Below are positions 53,369-60,944 of a DNA stretch of 64,000 nucleotides, in pieces. Where the stretch lies: assembly GCF_009931115.1 (NCBI RefSeq), contig NZ_CP047491.1:1687501-1751500 (forward strand). Reading direction: 5' to 3'. How positions within the stretch are numbered: position 1 is the first letter of the stretch; each line of letters opens with the position of its first letter. A model generated the notes under the pieces. The model searched no databases, was not told the DNA's origin, and was given only the letters and a program-made list of their open reading frames with translations. Origin of the DNA: Microbulbifer hydrolyticus. Lineage in GTDB: Bacteria; Pseudomonadota; Gammaproteobacteria; Pseudomonadales; Cellvibrionaceae. Made by a program: the position numbers and the translations under genes.

Positions 53369-53436
53369 CCCTTCTGCATACATTTCACAACCCTGGTGGG
53401 GGAAATGGGTAAGAGAAGGGCGTAGGAGTACATATT

Positions 53437-54195
53437 TTGTCCTGGCAATGGTTTCACAGATTGGGATCGCCGCGCTGGTTTTACCAGAAAACCGGTGCTT
53501 GGCTGCCGTGGCTGGGTGCCGCAAGCGTTCTGCTCCTCACCGTCGGTATCGTCTGGGGGCTCGGCTTTGCACCGCAAGACGCGAAGCAGGGCAACAGCTA
53601 CCGCATCATCTATATTCACGTCCCCGCCGCGTTTCTCGCGCTCGCCGGCTACTACATCATGGCCATTTGCGGTGCGATCGGCCTGATCTGGAAGATGAAG
53701 CTGTCTTTTGTGGTCATGCGGGCGGCGGCACCGATCGGTGCTGCACTCACATTTATTTCACTGTTTACCGGTGCAGTGTGGGGTAAGCCGACCTGGGGCG
53801 CATACTGGGTGTGGGATGCCCGTATCACGTCCATGCTGATCCTGTTTTTCCTGTATCTCGGGGTAATGGCGCTTTCCGGGGCGTTTTCCCGGGAGCAGTC
53901 GGGCGATAAGGCCAGTGCTCTGCTGGCACTGGTGGGTACCGTCAATATCCCGATCATCTACAAATCCGTCGACTGGTGGTTCACGCTACACCAGCCCGCC
54001 ACGATCAAGCTCACCCAGGCCAGCACCATTGACCCGAGCATGTTCTATCCGCTGATTACCATGATCGCCGGTTTTTACCTGTTCTACGCCTGGGTGCTCA
54101 CTTTGCACACGCGCAGCCTGATACTGCAGCGGGAGTGGCGTACCCAATGGGTGCGCGAATTGTTCGGGCCTTCTGTGCCTGCGGCCAAGGCTTGA
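53437..54195 (+). CDS. ccmC: Heme handling protein CcmC
   Basis: 252-residue, six-helix membrane protein that loads heme on CcmE. The tryptophan-rich heme motif is WGAYWVWDARITS near residue 123, with periplasmic histidines in YIHVPAAF and FTLHQPATIK. The start is a TTG at 53437, supported by a TAGGAG site 8 bases upstream and by homology from the first residues (SWQWFHRLGSP). Confidence 0.95.
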   Translation: MSWQWFHRLGSPRWFYQKTGAWLPWLGAASVLLLTVGIVWGLGFAPQDAKQGNSYRIIYIHVPAAFLALAGYYIMAICGAIGLIWKMKLSFVVMRAAAPIGAALTFISLFTGAVWGKPTWGAYWVWDARITSMLILFFLYLGVMALSGAFSREQSGDKASALLALVGTVNIPIIYKSVDWWFTLHQPATIKLTQASTIDPSMFYPLITMIAGFYLFYAWVLTLHTRSLILQREWRTQWVRELFGPSVPAAKA

Positions 54196-54205
54196 GGGGG
54201 CGACC

Positions 54206-54439
54206 ATGCAATTCCAGTTTGAAGATTTCGCCAGTTTTCTCGCCATGAATGGTCACGGCCCCTTCGTGTGGGCCGCCTATGGTGTAGCCCTGCTGGTTCT
54301 CGGAGCGTTGGTGGCCTTACCGCTATTGCGCCAGAAAAAGCTGCGCCGGGAATTTGACCGCCAGCTGCGTCAGGAAGAGGCCCGTCGCCGCGCGGCAGTG
54401 CAGCGTCAGGAACGCCCGGAGCCCGCGACAGCCGATTGA
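54206..54439 (+). CDS. ccmD: Heme exporter protein CcmD
   Basis: 77-residue single-pass protein: short periplasmic head (MNGHGPFVWAAYG), one transmembrane helix (about 22-42) and a basic/glutamate-rich cytoplasmic tail. CcmD stabilises the CcmABC-CcmE complex. Position between ccmC and ccmE confirms it. Confidence 0.92.
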   Translation: MQFQFEDFASFLAMNGHGPFVWAAYGVALLVLGALVALPLLRQKKLRREFDRQLRQEEARRRAAVQRQERPEPATAD

Positions 54440-54488
54440 GGCTCGCTAGCACCCGTAACCGTTTTTATAGATTGATAACAGGTCAACC

Positions 54489-54938
54489 ATGCATCCAGCC
54501 CGTAAACAACGCCTGATTCTGGTGGTACTTCTGGTGGCACTTTCCAGTGCTGCCGTGGGGTTTGTCGCCTACGCAATGCGATCGAACATGGACTACTTCT
54601 ACGCGCCTACCGCTTTTGCCGCCGGTGAAGTTCCATTTGAAAAGCGTATCCGCGCCGGTGGCTGCGTTGTCCCGGGCAGCATCGTGCGCGACGACGATTC
54701 CCTCGACGTGCGTTTTGCGCTCACTGATGGTGACGCCGAGCTGGAAGTGGTATTCGACAAGATCCTTCCCGACCTCTTTGCAGAAGGGGAAGCCGCGGTA
54801 GTGACCGGAAAGCTGCAGCAGGGCGGTTATGTGCGTGCTGACCAGGTGCTGGCCAAGCACGACGAATCGTACACGCCGCCGGAAGTGGCAGATTCCATGC
54901 GCGGTAAGGCGGATTGCCAGGGAGACGCCAAGATATGA
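54489..54938 (+). CDS. ccmE: Cytochrome c maturation heme chaperone CcmE
   Basis: 149-residue membrane-anchored OB-fold heme chaperone. N-terminal helix (about 8-28), then the beta-barrel; the heme-binding His124 and Tyr128 lie in AKHDESYTPPEV. Its stop overlaps the ccmF start (ATGA). Confidence 0.95.
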   Translation: MHPARKQRLILVVLLVALSSAAVGFVAYAMRSNMDYFYAPTAFAAGEVPFEKRIRAGGCVVPGSIVRDDDSLDVRFALTDGDAELEVVFDKILPDLFAEGEAAVVTGKLQQGGYVRADQVLAKHDESYTPPEVADSMRGKADCQGDAKI

Positions 54939-56944
54939 GTCCTGAACTGGGCCACTTTGCCCTGATTGTCGGCCTGCTGCTATCGGTCGCGCTGTCCGTG
55001 ATACCGATGCTCGGAACCTATACCGGCCGGGTGCTGTGGATGGATACCGCGCGACCACTGTCTCTGGGGGTGCTCGCATTCACGTCGCTGGCTTTTGTGT
55101 GCCTGACAATGGCCTTTGTAAACAGCGATTTTTCCGTTGCCTACGTAGCGCAAAATTCCAATAGTATTTTGCCGATGATCTACAAGATTACGGCTGTGTG
55201 GGGTGGTCACGAAGGTTCGATCCTGCTGTGGCTATTGATGCTGGCGGGCTGGACCGCAGCCGTTGCCCTGTTCAGCCGGCAGCTGCCGGATGTGCTGGTG
55301 GCACGGGTATTGTCGGTGCTCGGCATGCTGCTGATCGGCTTCTTCCTGTTTATCCTGCTTACCTCGAACCCATTCGACCGCCTCCTGCCGTTCCCGCCGA
55401 GCGACGGTGGCGACCTGAACCCGCTGCTGCAAGACCCGGGGATGATCATTCACCCGCCGCTGCTCTACATGGGGTATGTCGGCTTCGCTGTCGCTTTCTC
55501 GTTTGCGATTGCGGCATTGCTGGAGGGGCGGCTGGACAGTGCCTGGGCCCGTTGGGCGCGACCGTGGACGGCGGTGGCCTGGTCGTTCCTTACCCTCGGT
55601 ATCGCTCTTGGTAGCTGGTGGGCCTATTACGAGCTGGGCTGGGGCGGCTGGTGGTTCTGGGACCCGGTGGAAAACGCCTCCTTTATGCCCTGGCTGGTAG
55701 GTACCGCGCTGCTGCATTCTCTCGCTGTGACTGAAAAGCGCGGGCTTTTCCGCAGCTGGACTATCCTGCTTTCTATTTTTGCGTTCAGCCTCAGCCTTCT
55801 GGGCACCTTCCTGGTGCGCTCCGGGGTGCTGACCTCCGTGCATGCGTTTGCCACCGACCCGCTGCGCGGCGGCTTTATCCTGGCGTTCCTGGCGGTGGTT
55901 GTTGGTCTGTCCCTGCTGTTGTTTGCACTGCGCGCACCGGCGGTCAGTGCGGGTAGTGTGTTCTCCGTGCGCTCCCGGGAAACCTTCCTGCTCGGTAACA
56001 ATATTATTCTTGTGCTGATCATGGCGGTGGTGATTACCGGTACCCTGTACCCGCTCCTCGCGGATGCGCTGAACTGGGGCAAAATCAGCGTGGGCCCGCC
56101 GTTTTTCAATATGTTCTTTGTGCCGCTGATGCTCGTGCTGAGCCTGCTGCTGGGGCTGGGAATACATTCGAATTGGAAAGACAGCCAGATGGGCAAGTTG
56201 GCGAAGACCTGGGGGGCACCGGCGTTGATTGCTGCAATTGGTGCGCCACTGGTCACCTTGTTGGCCGGAGATTTCCACTGGGGCGCCATGCTGGGTGTGT
56301 TTGCCGGTCTGTGGGTGGTTGCCTCGAGTGTGGCGGACATGCTGGCAAAATCCCGCAATGCCGACTCGCTTTGGGCGGGGCTCAAGCGCCAGCGTGCGAG
56401 TTACTATGGCATGCACCTTGGTCATATCGGACTTGCCATCTCTGTGCTCGGGGTGGCGCTCACCACGGTGTACAGTGTTGAGAAAGACCTGCGCATGTCG
56501 CCGGGGCAGAGCGCCCAGCTGGCCGGTTACGAGTTCACTTTTGAAGGTGTGCGCCAGGTGCCGGGCCCCAACTACCGGGCGTCAGAGGGTGTGCTGGTTG
56601 TGCGCAAGAATGGCCGTCAGGTTGGCGAGCTGCTGCCCCAGAAGCGCAGTTACCTTTCCGGTGGAAACATCATGACGGAAGCCGCCATCGACAGTGGCCT
56701 GTTTCGCGATCTGTACGTCGCGCTGGGCGATCCCATGGATAAAAGCAATCTGGGGGGCGACTGGGCCGTGCGCCTGCAGTACAAGGCGTTCGTGATCTGG
56801 ATATGGCTGGGTGCGGCGCTGATGGCGCTCGGCGGAGCCATCGCCGTAGCGGACAAACGCTATCGTAAAGTAAAGGCGGCACATACCGGCAAGGGCAAGT
56901 CGCCTGCTGCTGATGCTTCAGCCCCCTCTCTGGCCGGGACCTGA
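54935..56944 (+). CDS. ccmF: Cytochrome c heme lyase subunit CcmF
   Basis: 669-residue membrane protein with about 15 helices that, with CcmH and CcmI, attaches heme to apocytochrome c. The WWD heme domain reads GGWWFWDPVENASFMPW near residue 240, preceded by WGGHEGSILLW and PPLLYMGYVGF. ATG 54935 is coupled to the ccmE stop; the frame is open 21 bases further but the extra codons are not conserved in character. Confidence 0.96.
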   Translation: MSPELGHFALIVGLLLSVALSVIPMLGTYTGRVLWMDTARPLSLGVLAFTSLAFVCLTMAFVNSDFSVAYVAQNSNSILPMIYKITAVWGGHEGSILLWLLMLAGWTAAVALFSRQLPDVLVARVLSVLGMLLIGFFLFILLTSNPFDRLLPFPPSDGGDLNPLLQDPGMIIHPPLLYMGYVGFAVAFSFAIAALLEGRLDSAWARWARPWTAVAWSFLTLGIALGSWWAYYELGWGGWWFWDPVENASFMPWLVGTALLHSLAVTEKRGLFRSWTILLSIFAFSLSLLGTFLVRSGVLTSVHAFATDPLRGGFILAFLAVVVGLSLLLFALRAPAVSAGSVFSVRSRETFLLGNNIILVLIMAVVITGTLYPLLADALNWGKISVGPPFFNMFFVPLMLVLSLLLGLGIHSNWKDSQMGKLAKTWGAPALIAAIGAPLVTLLAGDFHWGAMLGVFAGLWVVASSVADMLAKSRNADSLWAGLKRQRASYYGMHLGHIGLAISVLGVALTTVYSVEKDLRMSPGQSAQLAGYEFTFEGVRQVPGPNYRASEGVLVVRKNGRQVGELLPQKRSYLSGGNIMTEAAIDSGLFRDLYVALGDPMDKSNLGGDWAVRLQYKAFVIWIWLGAALMALGGAIAVADKRYRKVKAAHTGKGKSPAADASAPSLAGT

Positions 56945-57005
56945 TCCCGGCCGGTTGCGCTTTACATTCTCAAGCCGGATTGAACTAGAAGGATTGCTAC
57001 CCTTG

Positions 57006-57587
57006 ATGGCCAGGCTGAAACTGTTTCTTCCTCTCATCATTTTTGCCGCGCTGGCATTATTATTCTGGCGCGGACTCTCCCTGAATCCGCAGGACATGCC
57101 TTCTGCGCTGGTCAACAAGCCGGTGCCGGAATTCGCGCTGCTGGATGTGGAGTCCAACCGCGAACTCAAAAAGTCGGACCTTCCCAAGAAGCCTCTGCTG
57201 CTGAACGTGTGGGCGACCTGGTGTGTTTCCTGTCGAGTGGAGCATCCGTACCTCAACGATCTCGCGGCGGGCGGCGTACCGATCGTTGGTATCAACCTGA
57301 AGGATGATAATGAGGCTGCACAGAAGTGGCTGGAGAAATTCCACAACCCGTACCTGTTTTCCGTTTCCGATGTAGAGGGAAGGCTGGCCATGGATCTGGG
57401 TGTCTTCGGTGCGCCGGAGACGTTCCTGGTCGATGCGGGGGGCACCATCCGTTGCAAGCATGTGGGCGTGGTGGACGACAAAGTCTGGCAGACCAAACTG
57501 CAACCGCTTTACGAGCGTTTACAGAATCAGGAATGGGACAGTTTTTCTGGTGACTTATCAGATTCCCTGCTCGCCCGTTGTCACTGA
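57006..57587 (+). CDS. ccmG: Periplasmic thioredoxin-like protein CcmG/DsbE
   Basis: 193-residue membrane-anchored thioredoxin that keeps apocytochrome CxxCH cysteines reduced. N-terminal anchor (about 5-22), active site WCVSC (Cys73, Cys76) and the cis-Pro loop GVFGAPETFLVD. The reading frame continues about 20 residues past the usual family end, and this tail overlaps the yigZ start. Unusually, ccmH does not follow directly. Confidence 0.94.
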   Translation: MARLKLFLPLIIFAALALLFWRGLSLNPQDMPSALVNKPVPEFALLDVESNRELKKSDLPKKPLLLNVWATWCVSCRVEHPYLNDLAAGGVPIVGINLKDDNEAAQKWLEKFHNPYLFSVSDVEGRLAMDLGVFGAPETFLVDAGGTIRCKHVGVVDDKVWQTKLQPLYERLQNQEWDSFSGDLSDSLLARCH

Positions 57588-58155
57588 GACGGAAGAAAAA
57601 AAGAGCCGCTTTATCTGCTGGCTGGGGCCAGTATCCGATAAAGCGGCTTTTTTGCGTGAGCTCGAGACAATGCGCGCACGTTACCCGGATGCATCCCATC
57701 ACTGCACGGCACTGGTTATTGGCAACCCTGCCAATCCCGATGTAATGCAGTCCGATGACGACGGTGAGCCCGGCGGTAGCGCTGGTCGCCCGATGCTCGA
57801 GCTGCTGCTGAAGCAGGAGGTTGGCAATGTCGGGGCGATCGTGACGCGCTATTTCGGTGGAACCAAGTTGGGGGTGGGTGGGCTGATGCGTGCCTACCGT
57901 GGTGCCGTGGGCGCTGCTTTGCAGGCTGCCGAACTAGAAACATTTGTTCCTACGCTGGCAGTGCGGATTGTCTGCGGTTTTGCCGCGGAGTCCCGCGTGC
58001 GTTTTCTGGTGGCGCAACGCAGTGGTGTATGTGAAGACGCCAGCTACACCGACCAGGTAACCATGCCGGTTCAGCTTCCCCTGAATCAGTGGCCCGAGCT
58101 GAAAGTCCAGTTGGAGGCGGAAGGAATCTGCTGTCAGGAGTTAAGCCAGGATTAA
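57550..58155 (+). CDS. yigZ: YigZ / IMPACT family protein
   Basis: 201-residue UPF0029 family protein of unknown biochemical role. Family motifs: EKKSRFICWLGPV near residue 17, DASHHCTALVIG, SDDGEPGGSAGRPML and VTRYFGGTKLGVGGLMRAYRG. The start is taken as GTG 57550, which begins MTYQIPCSP as in homologues and overlaps ccmG by 38 bases. It interrupts the ccm gene order. Confidence 0.92.
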   Translation: MTYQIPCSPVVTETEEKKSRFICWLGPVSDKAAFLRELETMRARYPDASHHCTALVIGNPANPDVMQSDDDGEPGGSAGRPMLELLLKQEVGNVGAIVTRYFGGTKLGVGGLMRAYRGAVGAALQAAELETFVPTLAVRIVCGFAAESRVRFLVAQRSGVCEDASYTDQVTMPVQLPLNQWPELKVQLEAEGICCQELSQD

Positions 58156-58194
58156 CTCCTTGCTCCCTCGTTTGCCGTCGCGCTAGCGATTATG

Positions 58195-58383
58195 TCATCT
58201 ACCTTCATACCCTCTCCGAGCATCTTTGCCCCTCCCGGTATAACCCGTACTGGCCAGTCGCCAGATTGGAGGAAGCGGGAGATCAACGTGTATGTAGCGG
58301 CGGAACGTCTGTAGTCCGGGCTGCTGAAGCGCACTAAGATCGGCAATGGCGCCGCGATAGGGTTCGTCAGTGATATTGGGCAT
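58195..58383 (-). CDS. Possible small protein of unknown function
   Basis: 62-codon frame preceded by a strong GGGAGAAGG ribosome site 2 bases before ATG 58383. No family recognised. A second minus-strand frame over the same bases runs to 58152 and ends in KMLGEGMKVDDIIASATANEGARS, which looks at least as protein-like, so either frame, a frameshifted remnant or no gene are all possible. Confidence 0.25.
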   Translation of the reverse strand: MPNITDEPYRGAIADLSALQQPGLQTFRRYIHVDLPLPPIWRLASTGYTGRGKDARRGYEGR

Positions 58384-58449
58384 AGCCTTCTCCCACGGTA
58401 TCGGAGAAATACCAGGGTCATGTGGGTAAAGTCGTTAACCGGGGAAAAC

Positions 58450-58482
58450 AAAAAAGGCCCACACTTTCGTGTGAGCCTTTTC
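58450..58482 (-). terminator. Terminator of the tRNA-Val/tRNA-Asp operon
   Basis: Stem AAGGCCCACAC (58454-58464) / GTGTGAGCCTT (58469-58479), loop of 4. On the minus strand the one imperfect pair becomes G-U and a T-rich tail follows, so it favours that direction; it could also stop yigZ transcripts. Confidence 0.88.
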
Positions 58483-58488
58483 TGTATA

Positions 58489-58565
58489 TGGCGGACCGGA
58501 CGGGACTCGAACCCGCGACCTCCGGCGTGACAGGCCGGCATTCTAACCAACTGAACTACCGGTCC
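58489..58565 (-). tRNA. tRNA-Asp(GTC)
   Basis: 77-base cloverleaf on the minus strand: acceptor GGACCGG/CCGGTCC, D-arm TAGTTCAGTTGGTTAGAA, anticodon loop CTGTCAC (GTC), T-loop TTCGAGT, discriminator G, encoded CCA. Confidence 0.97.
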
Positions 58566-58614
58566 GCATTCCTGACTTTCCTTTGAAAAATCTGCCGGGC
58601 AGATGAAAGGATAG

Positions 58615-58690
58615 TGGTGGGTGGTACAGGGGTCGAACCTGTGACCTACGCCTTGTAAGGGCGCCGCTCTACCAACTGAGCTAACCACCC
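58615..58690 (-). tRNA. tRNA-Val(TAC)
   Basis: 76-base cloverleaf on the minus strand: acceptor GGGTGGT/ACCACCC, D-arm TAGCTCAGTTGGTAGAGC, anticodon loop CTTACAA (TAC), T-loop TTCGACC, discriminator A, encoded CCA. First gene of the two-tRNA operon. Confidence 0.97.
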
Positions 58691-58707
58691 CGCGTCAGGA
58701 GCTGCGT

Positions 58708-58735
58708 ATAGTAATGATATTTTTTTGGGCGTCAA
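58708..58735 (-). promoter_or_regulatory. Promoter of the tRNA-Val/tRNA-Asp operon
   Basis: Minus strand -35 TTGACG (58730-58735) and -10 TACTAT (58708-58713), 16-base spacer, with the tRNA-Val 5' end 18 bases beyond the -10. Confidence 0.65.
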
Positions 58736-58840
58736 CGCTTTTTGAAAATATTTTTGAGATTCAATGAGTTAAGCCCGCGAGCGGGTGAAAAGCGGCGGCT
58801 GTGTGGCACTTGCCGCGAGGCGTGTAGGGACGCCGTGGCG

Positions 58841-58849
58841 CTGCTATAA
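58841..58849 (+). promoter_or_regulatory. Extended -10 promoter for ccmH-ccmI
   Basis: TGC-TATAAT, an extended -10 with a perfect hexamer, 29 bases upstream of the ccmH GTG. The -35 is weak, as allowed for extended -10 promoters. It would let ccmHI be transcribed independently of ccmABCDEFG. Confidence 0.6.
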
Positions 58850-58877
58850 TCCGCGCACTTTCCACCGGAGAAATTCA

Positions 58878-59408
58878 GTGCCGAACAAAATTCACAGGAC
58901 GCCGCTTATCGCCACCTTGACCTTGCTGGTCGCTGTGGTCATGCCTATTGCAGTTGCCCGCGCCTCTGTGGAGGTGGAGCCGCTGTCCAGCCGGGAGCTA
59001 CAGGCGCGCTATGAGGTGCTCATCGAAGAGATGCGTTGCCCCAAATGCCAGAATCAGAATCTCGCCGGTTCGGACTCCATGGTGGCTACGGATCTCCGTC
59101 GGGAAATCCGGCGTCTGCTGGAGGAGGGTTTCAGCGATCGGGAAATCAACGACTACATGGTCGCCCGTTACGGGGATTTCGTGCTTTATCGCCCGCCGCT
59201 GCAGCGCAACACCCTGGCGCTATGGCTGGCACCGGGTGTATTTGCCGCGCTCGGGCTGTTGACTCTGATCATGATCGTGGTGCGCTCTCGCAGCGGCCGT
59301 GGCGGGCAGCAGGGTGAGGCGTCCGACGAGCTGAGTGTGGAAGAGCAGCGGCGTCTTGCGCAGTTGCTGAATGCGGATGAACAGGGCGGAAGCAAGAACA
59401 ATGATTGA
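58878..59408 (+). CDS. ccmH: Cytochrome c maturation protein CcmH (CcmL-type)
   Basis: 176-residue thiol protein of the heme lyase complex. Signal/anchor (about 8-28), redox motif RCPKCQNQNL (Cys54, Cys57), C-terminal transmembrane helix (about 105-125) and a charged tail. GTG 58878 with a CGGAG site 7 bases upstream. It overlaps ccmI by 8 bases but is separated from ccmG by yigZ and two opposing tRNA genes. Confidence 0.94.
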   Translation: MPNKIHRTPLIATLTLLVAVVMPIAVARASVEVEPLSSRELQARYEVLIEEMRCPKCQNQNLAGSDSMVATDLRREIRRLLEEGFSDREINDYMVARYGDFVLYRPPLQRNTLALWLAPGVFAALGLLTLIMIVVRSRSGRGGQQGEASDELSVEEQRRLAQLLNADEQGGSKNND

Positions 59409-60717
59409 TCTCTGGCTGATATTGGCACTGCTGTTGTTGCCCCTTGCGGCATTTGTGGCCTGGCCCCTGATTCGCAACAAGCAGGGAATTACGGAAAACC
59501 AGCGCGTCGGCGCAGCGGACGTAGACGCAAGTGATGAGGGCGCGAGTGCCCAGGCGCTGTTGTATCGGGAGCATCTTGCAGAGCTCGATGCGTCCCGGGT
59601 CAGCGGCGCAGTGGATGAAGCCCAATACGCGTCATTGAAAACCGAGCTGGGTCGCAAGCTGCTGGCAGAGCAGGGCGAGGCCTATCGGCTTTCGGCGGCT
59701 CGTAACGGTGGACGCGGGCTGCTGGTCGCGCTCGCACTTGCGGTGCCTTTCACCGCAGTGGGCCTGTACTTCTCTTGGGGCGCGCACGACGACCTGGCGT
59801 TGTACCGTGACATTGCAGCCAGTCATTCCGGTGAGTCCGACATGGTGGTCGAGGCCCGTATCACCCAGCAACTGCAGGAGCGCGCGAAGACGCATCCTCA
59901 GGATCTTACCAGTCGCTATGCGCTCGCCCAGCGCCTGTTGGTAAGCAATGACCTGCCGGGCGCAGTAGCGCAGTATCGCTATATCGTGGCCCGCGAGCCT
60001 CAGGCTGCAAACGTCCGCGCGGAATTGGCCCAGGCCCTGTTTTTTGCCAATGGTTCACAGATGTCCCCCGAAGTGGTCAGTGAAGTGAATCAGGTGCTGG
60101 AAATCCAGCCAGACAATACCACCGCTCTCGGGCTGGCTGGCATCGCCGCGTATGACCGCAAAGATTACGCCGGGGCAAAATCATACTGGCAGCGCGCCCT
60201 GGCGCAGATGACACCTGGCTCCAATGCGTCGCAGGCGCTGGCGGCCGGGGTTGCGCGTGCCGAGAGGGCGCTTTCCGAGTCGGGCGGCCAGGTGGCTGTG
60301 GGGGAGGCGTCAGCAGGTGAGCCGCAATCGGCGGCACAATCCGTGGCGCAGGACGGCAAAGGCACCGCCGGTGATGCGGGCAACCGTATCTCCGTGAAAG
60401 TCACGCTCCCTGACAGCATCCAGACATCTCCAGACACCCCGGTGTTCATTTATGCGCGTACGGGCGAGAGCCCCATGCCGCTGGCTATCGTGCGACTGAA
60501 GGCGGCAGACTTACCGGCCGACGTGGTGCTGGACGAATCGCGCGCGATGATGCCCGGCCGTAGCCTGAAAACCGTGGATGAGGTGCAGCTGGTTGCGCGC
60601 CTCGCGATTGGCGGTAACGCGCGCCCGGCACCCGGGGACTGGCAGGGCGAAATCAAGAAGCTGCCGCGCGCGGAGTGGGGCAAGCCCGTTCATATCGCTA
60701 TCGATCATAAAATCTGA
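59401..60717 (+). CDS. ccmI: Cytochrome c maturation protein CcmI
   Basis: 438-residue apocytochrome c chaperone. Two N-terminal transmembrane helices (about 3-22 and 98-118), TPR-type helices from about 150 to 280 (DLTSRYALAQRLL, NTTALGLAGIAAYDRKDYAGA), and a C-terminal beta domain (ISVKVTLPDSI..PVFIYAR). ATG 59401 overlaps the ccmH stop. Equivalent to the C-terminal half of E. coli CcmH. Confidence 0.93.
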   Translation: MIDLWLILALLLLPLAAFVAWPLIRNKQGITENQRVGAADVDASDEGASAQALLYREHLAELDASRVSGAVDEAQYASLKTELGRKLLAEQGEAYRLSAARNGGRGLLVALALAVPFTAVGLYFSWGAHDDLALYRDIAASHSGESDMVVEARITQQLQERAKTHPQDLTSRYALAQRLLVSNDLPGAVAQYRYIVAREPQAANVRAELAQALFFANGSQMSPEVVSEVNQVLEIQPDNTTALGLAGIAAYDRKDYAGAKSYWQRALAQMTPGSNASQALAAGVARAERALSESGGQVAVGEASAGEPQSAAQSVAQDGKGTAGDAGNRISVKVTLPDSIQTSPDTPVFIYARTGESPMPLAIVRLKAADLPADVVLDESRAMMPGRSLKTVDEVQLVARLAIGGNARPAPGDWQGEIKKLPRAEWGKPVHIAIDHKI

Positions 60718-60944
60718 CGCGAGTTGGTTTTTCGCCGTATCCCGCCGCGCCCTGCGGGTGTCGGTGGGTCGGTCAAAAATAGCGCTGAAACCGCGCCCGC
60801 AGCCATGTACAATCGGCGGTTTGCAAAGACAAATCGGCGATTTGGCTGCACCGCAGCCGGATCCCTCCTGAGATTACAACGAAGAGCGTTCGGCGGCGGC
60901 AAATGTGACCGCACGGACGCCGGGTATTACCGAGTTTCAAGACC

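Noticed and set aside
55232..56425. 397-codon minus-strand frame inside ccmF
   Set aside because: Gln/His/Arg-rich shadow of ccmF.
58384..58688. N-terminal part of a 178-codon minus-strand frame
   Set aside because: It reads through both tRNA genes and the terminator, so it is not coding.
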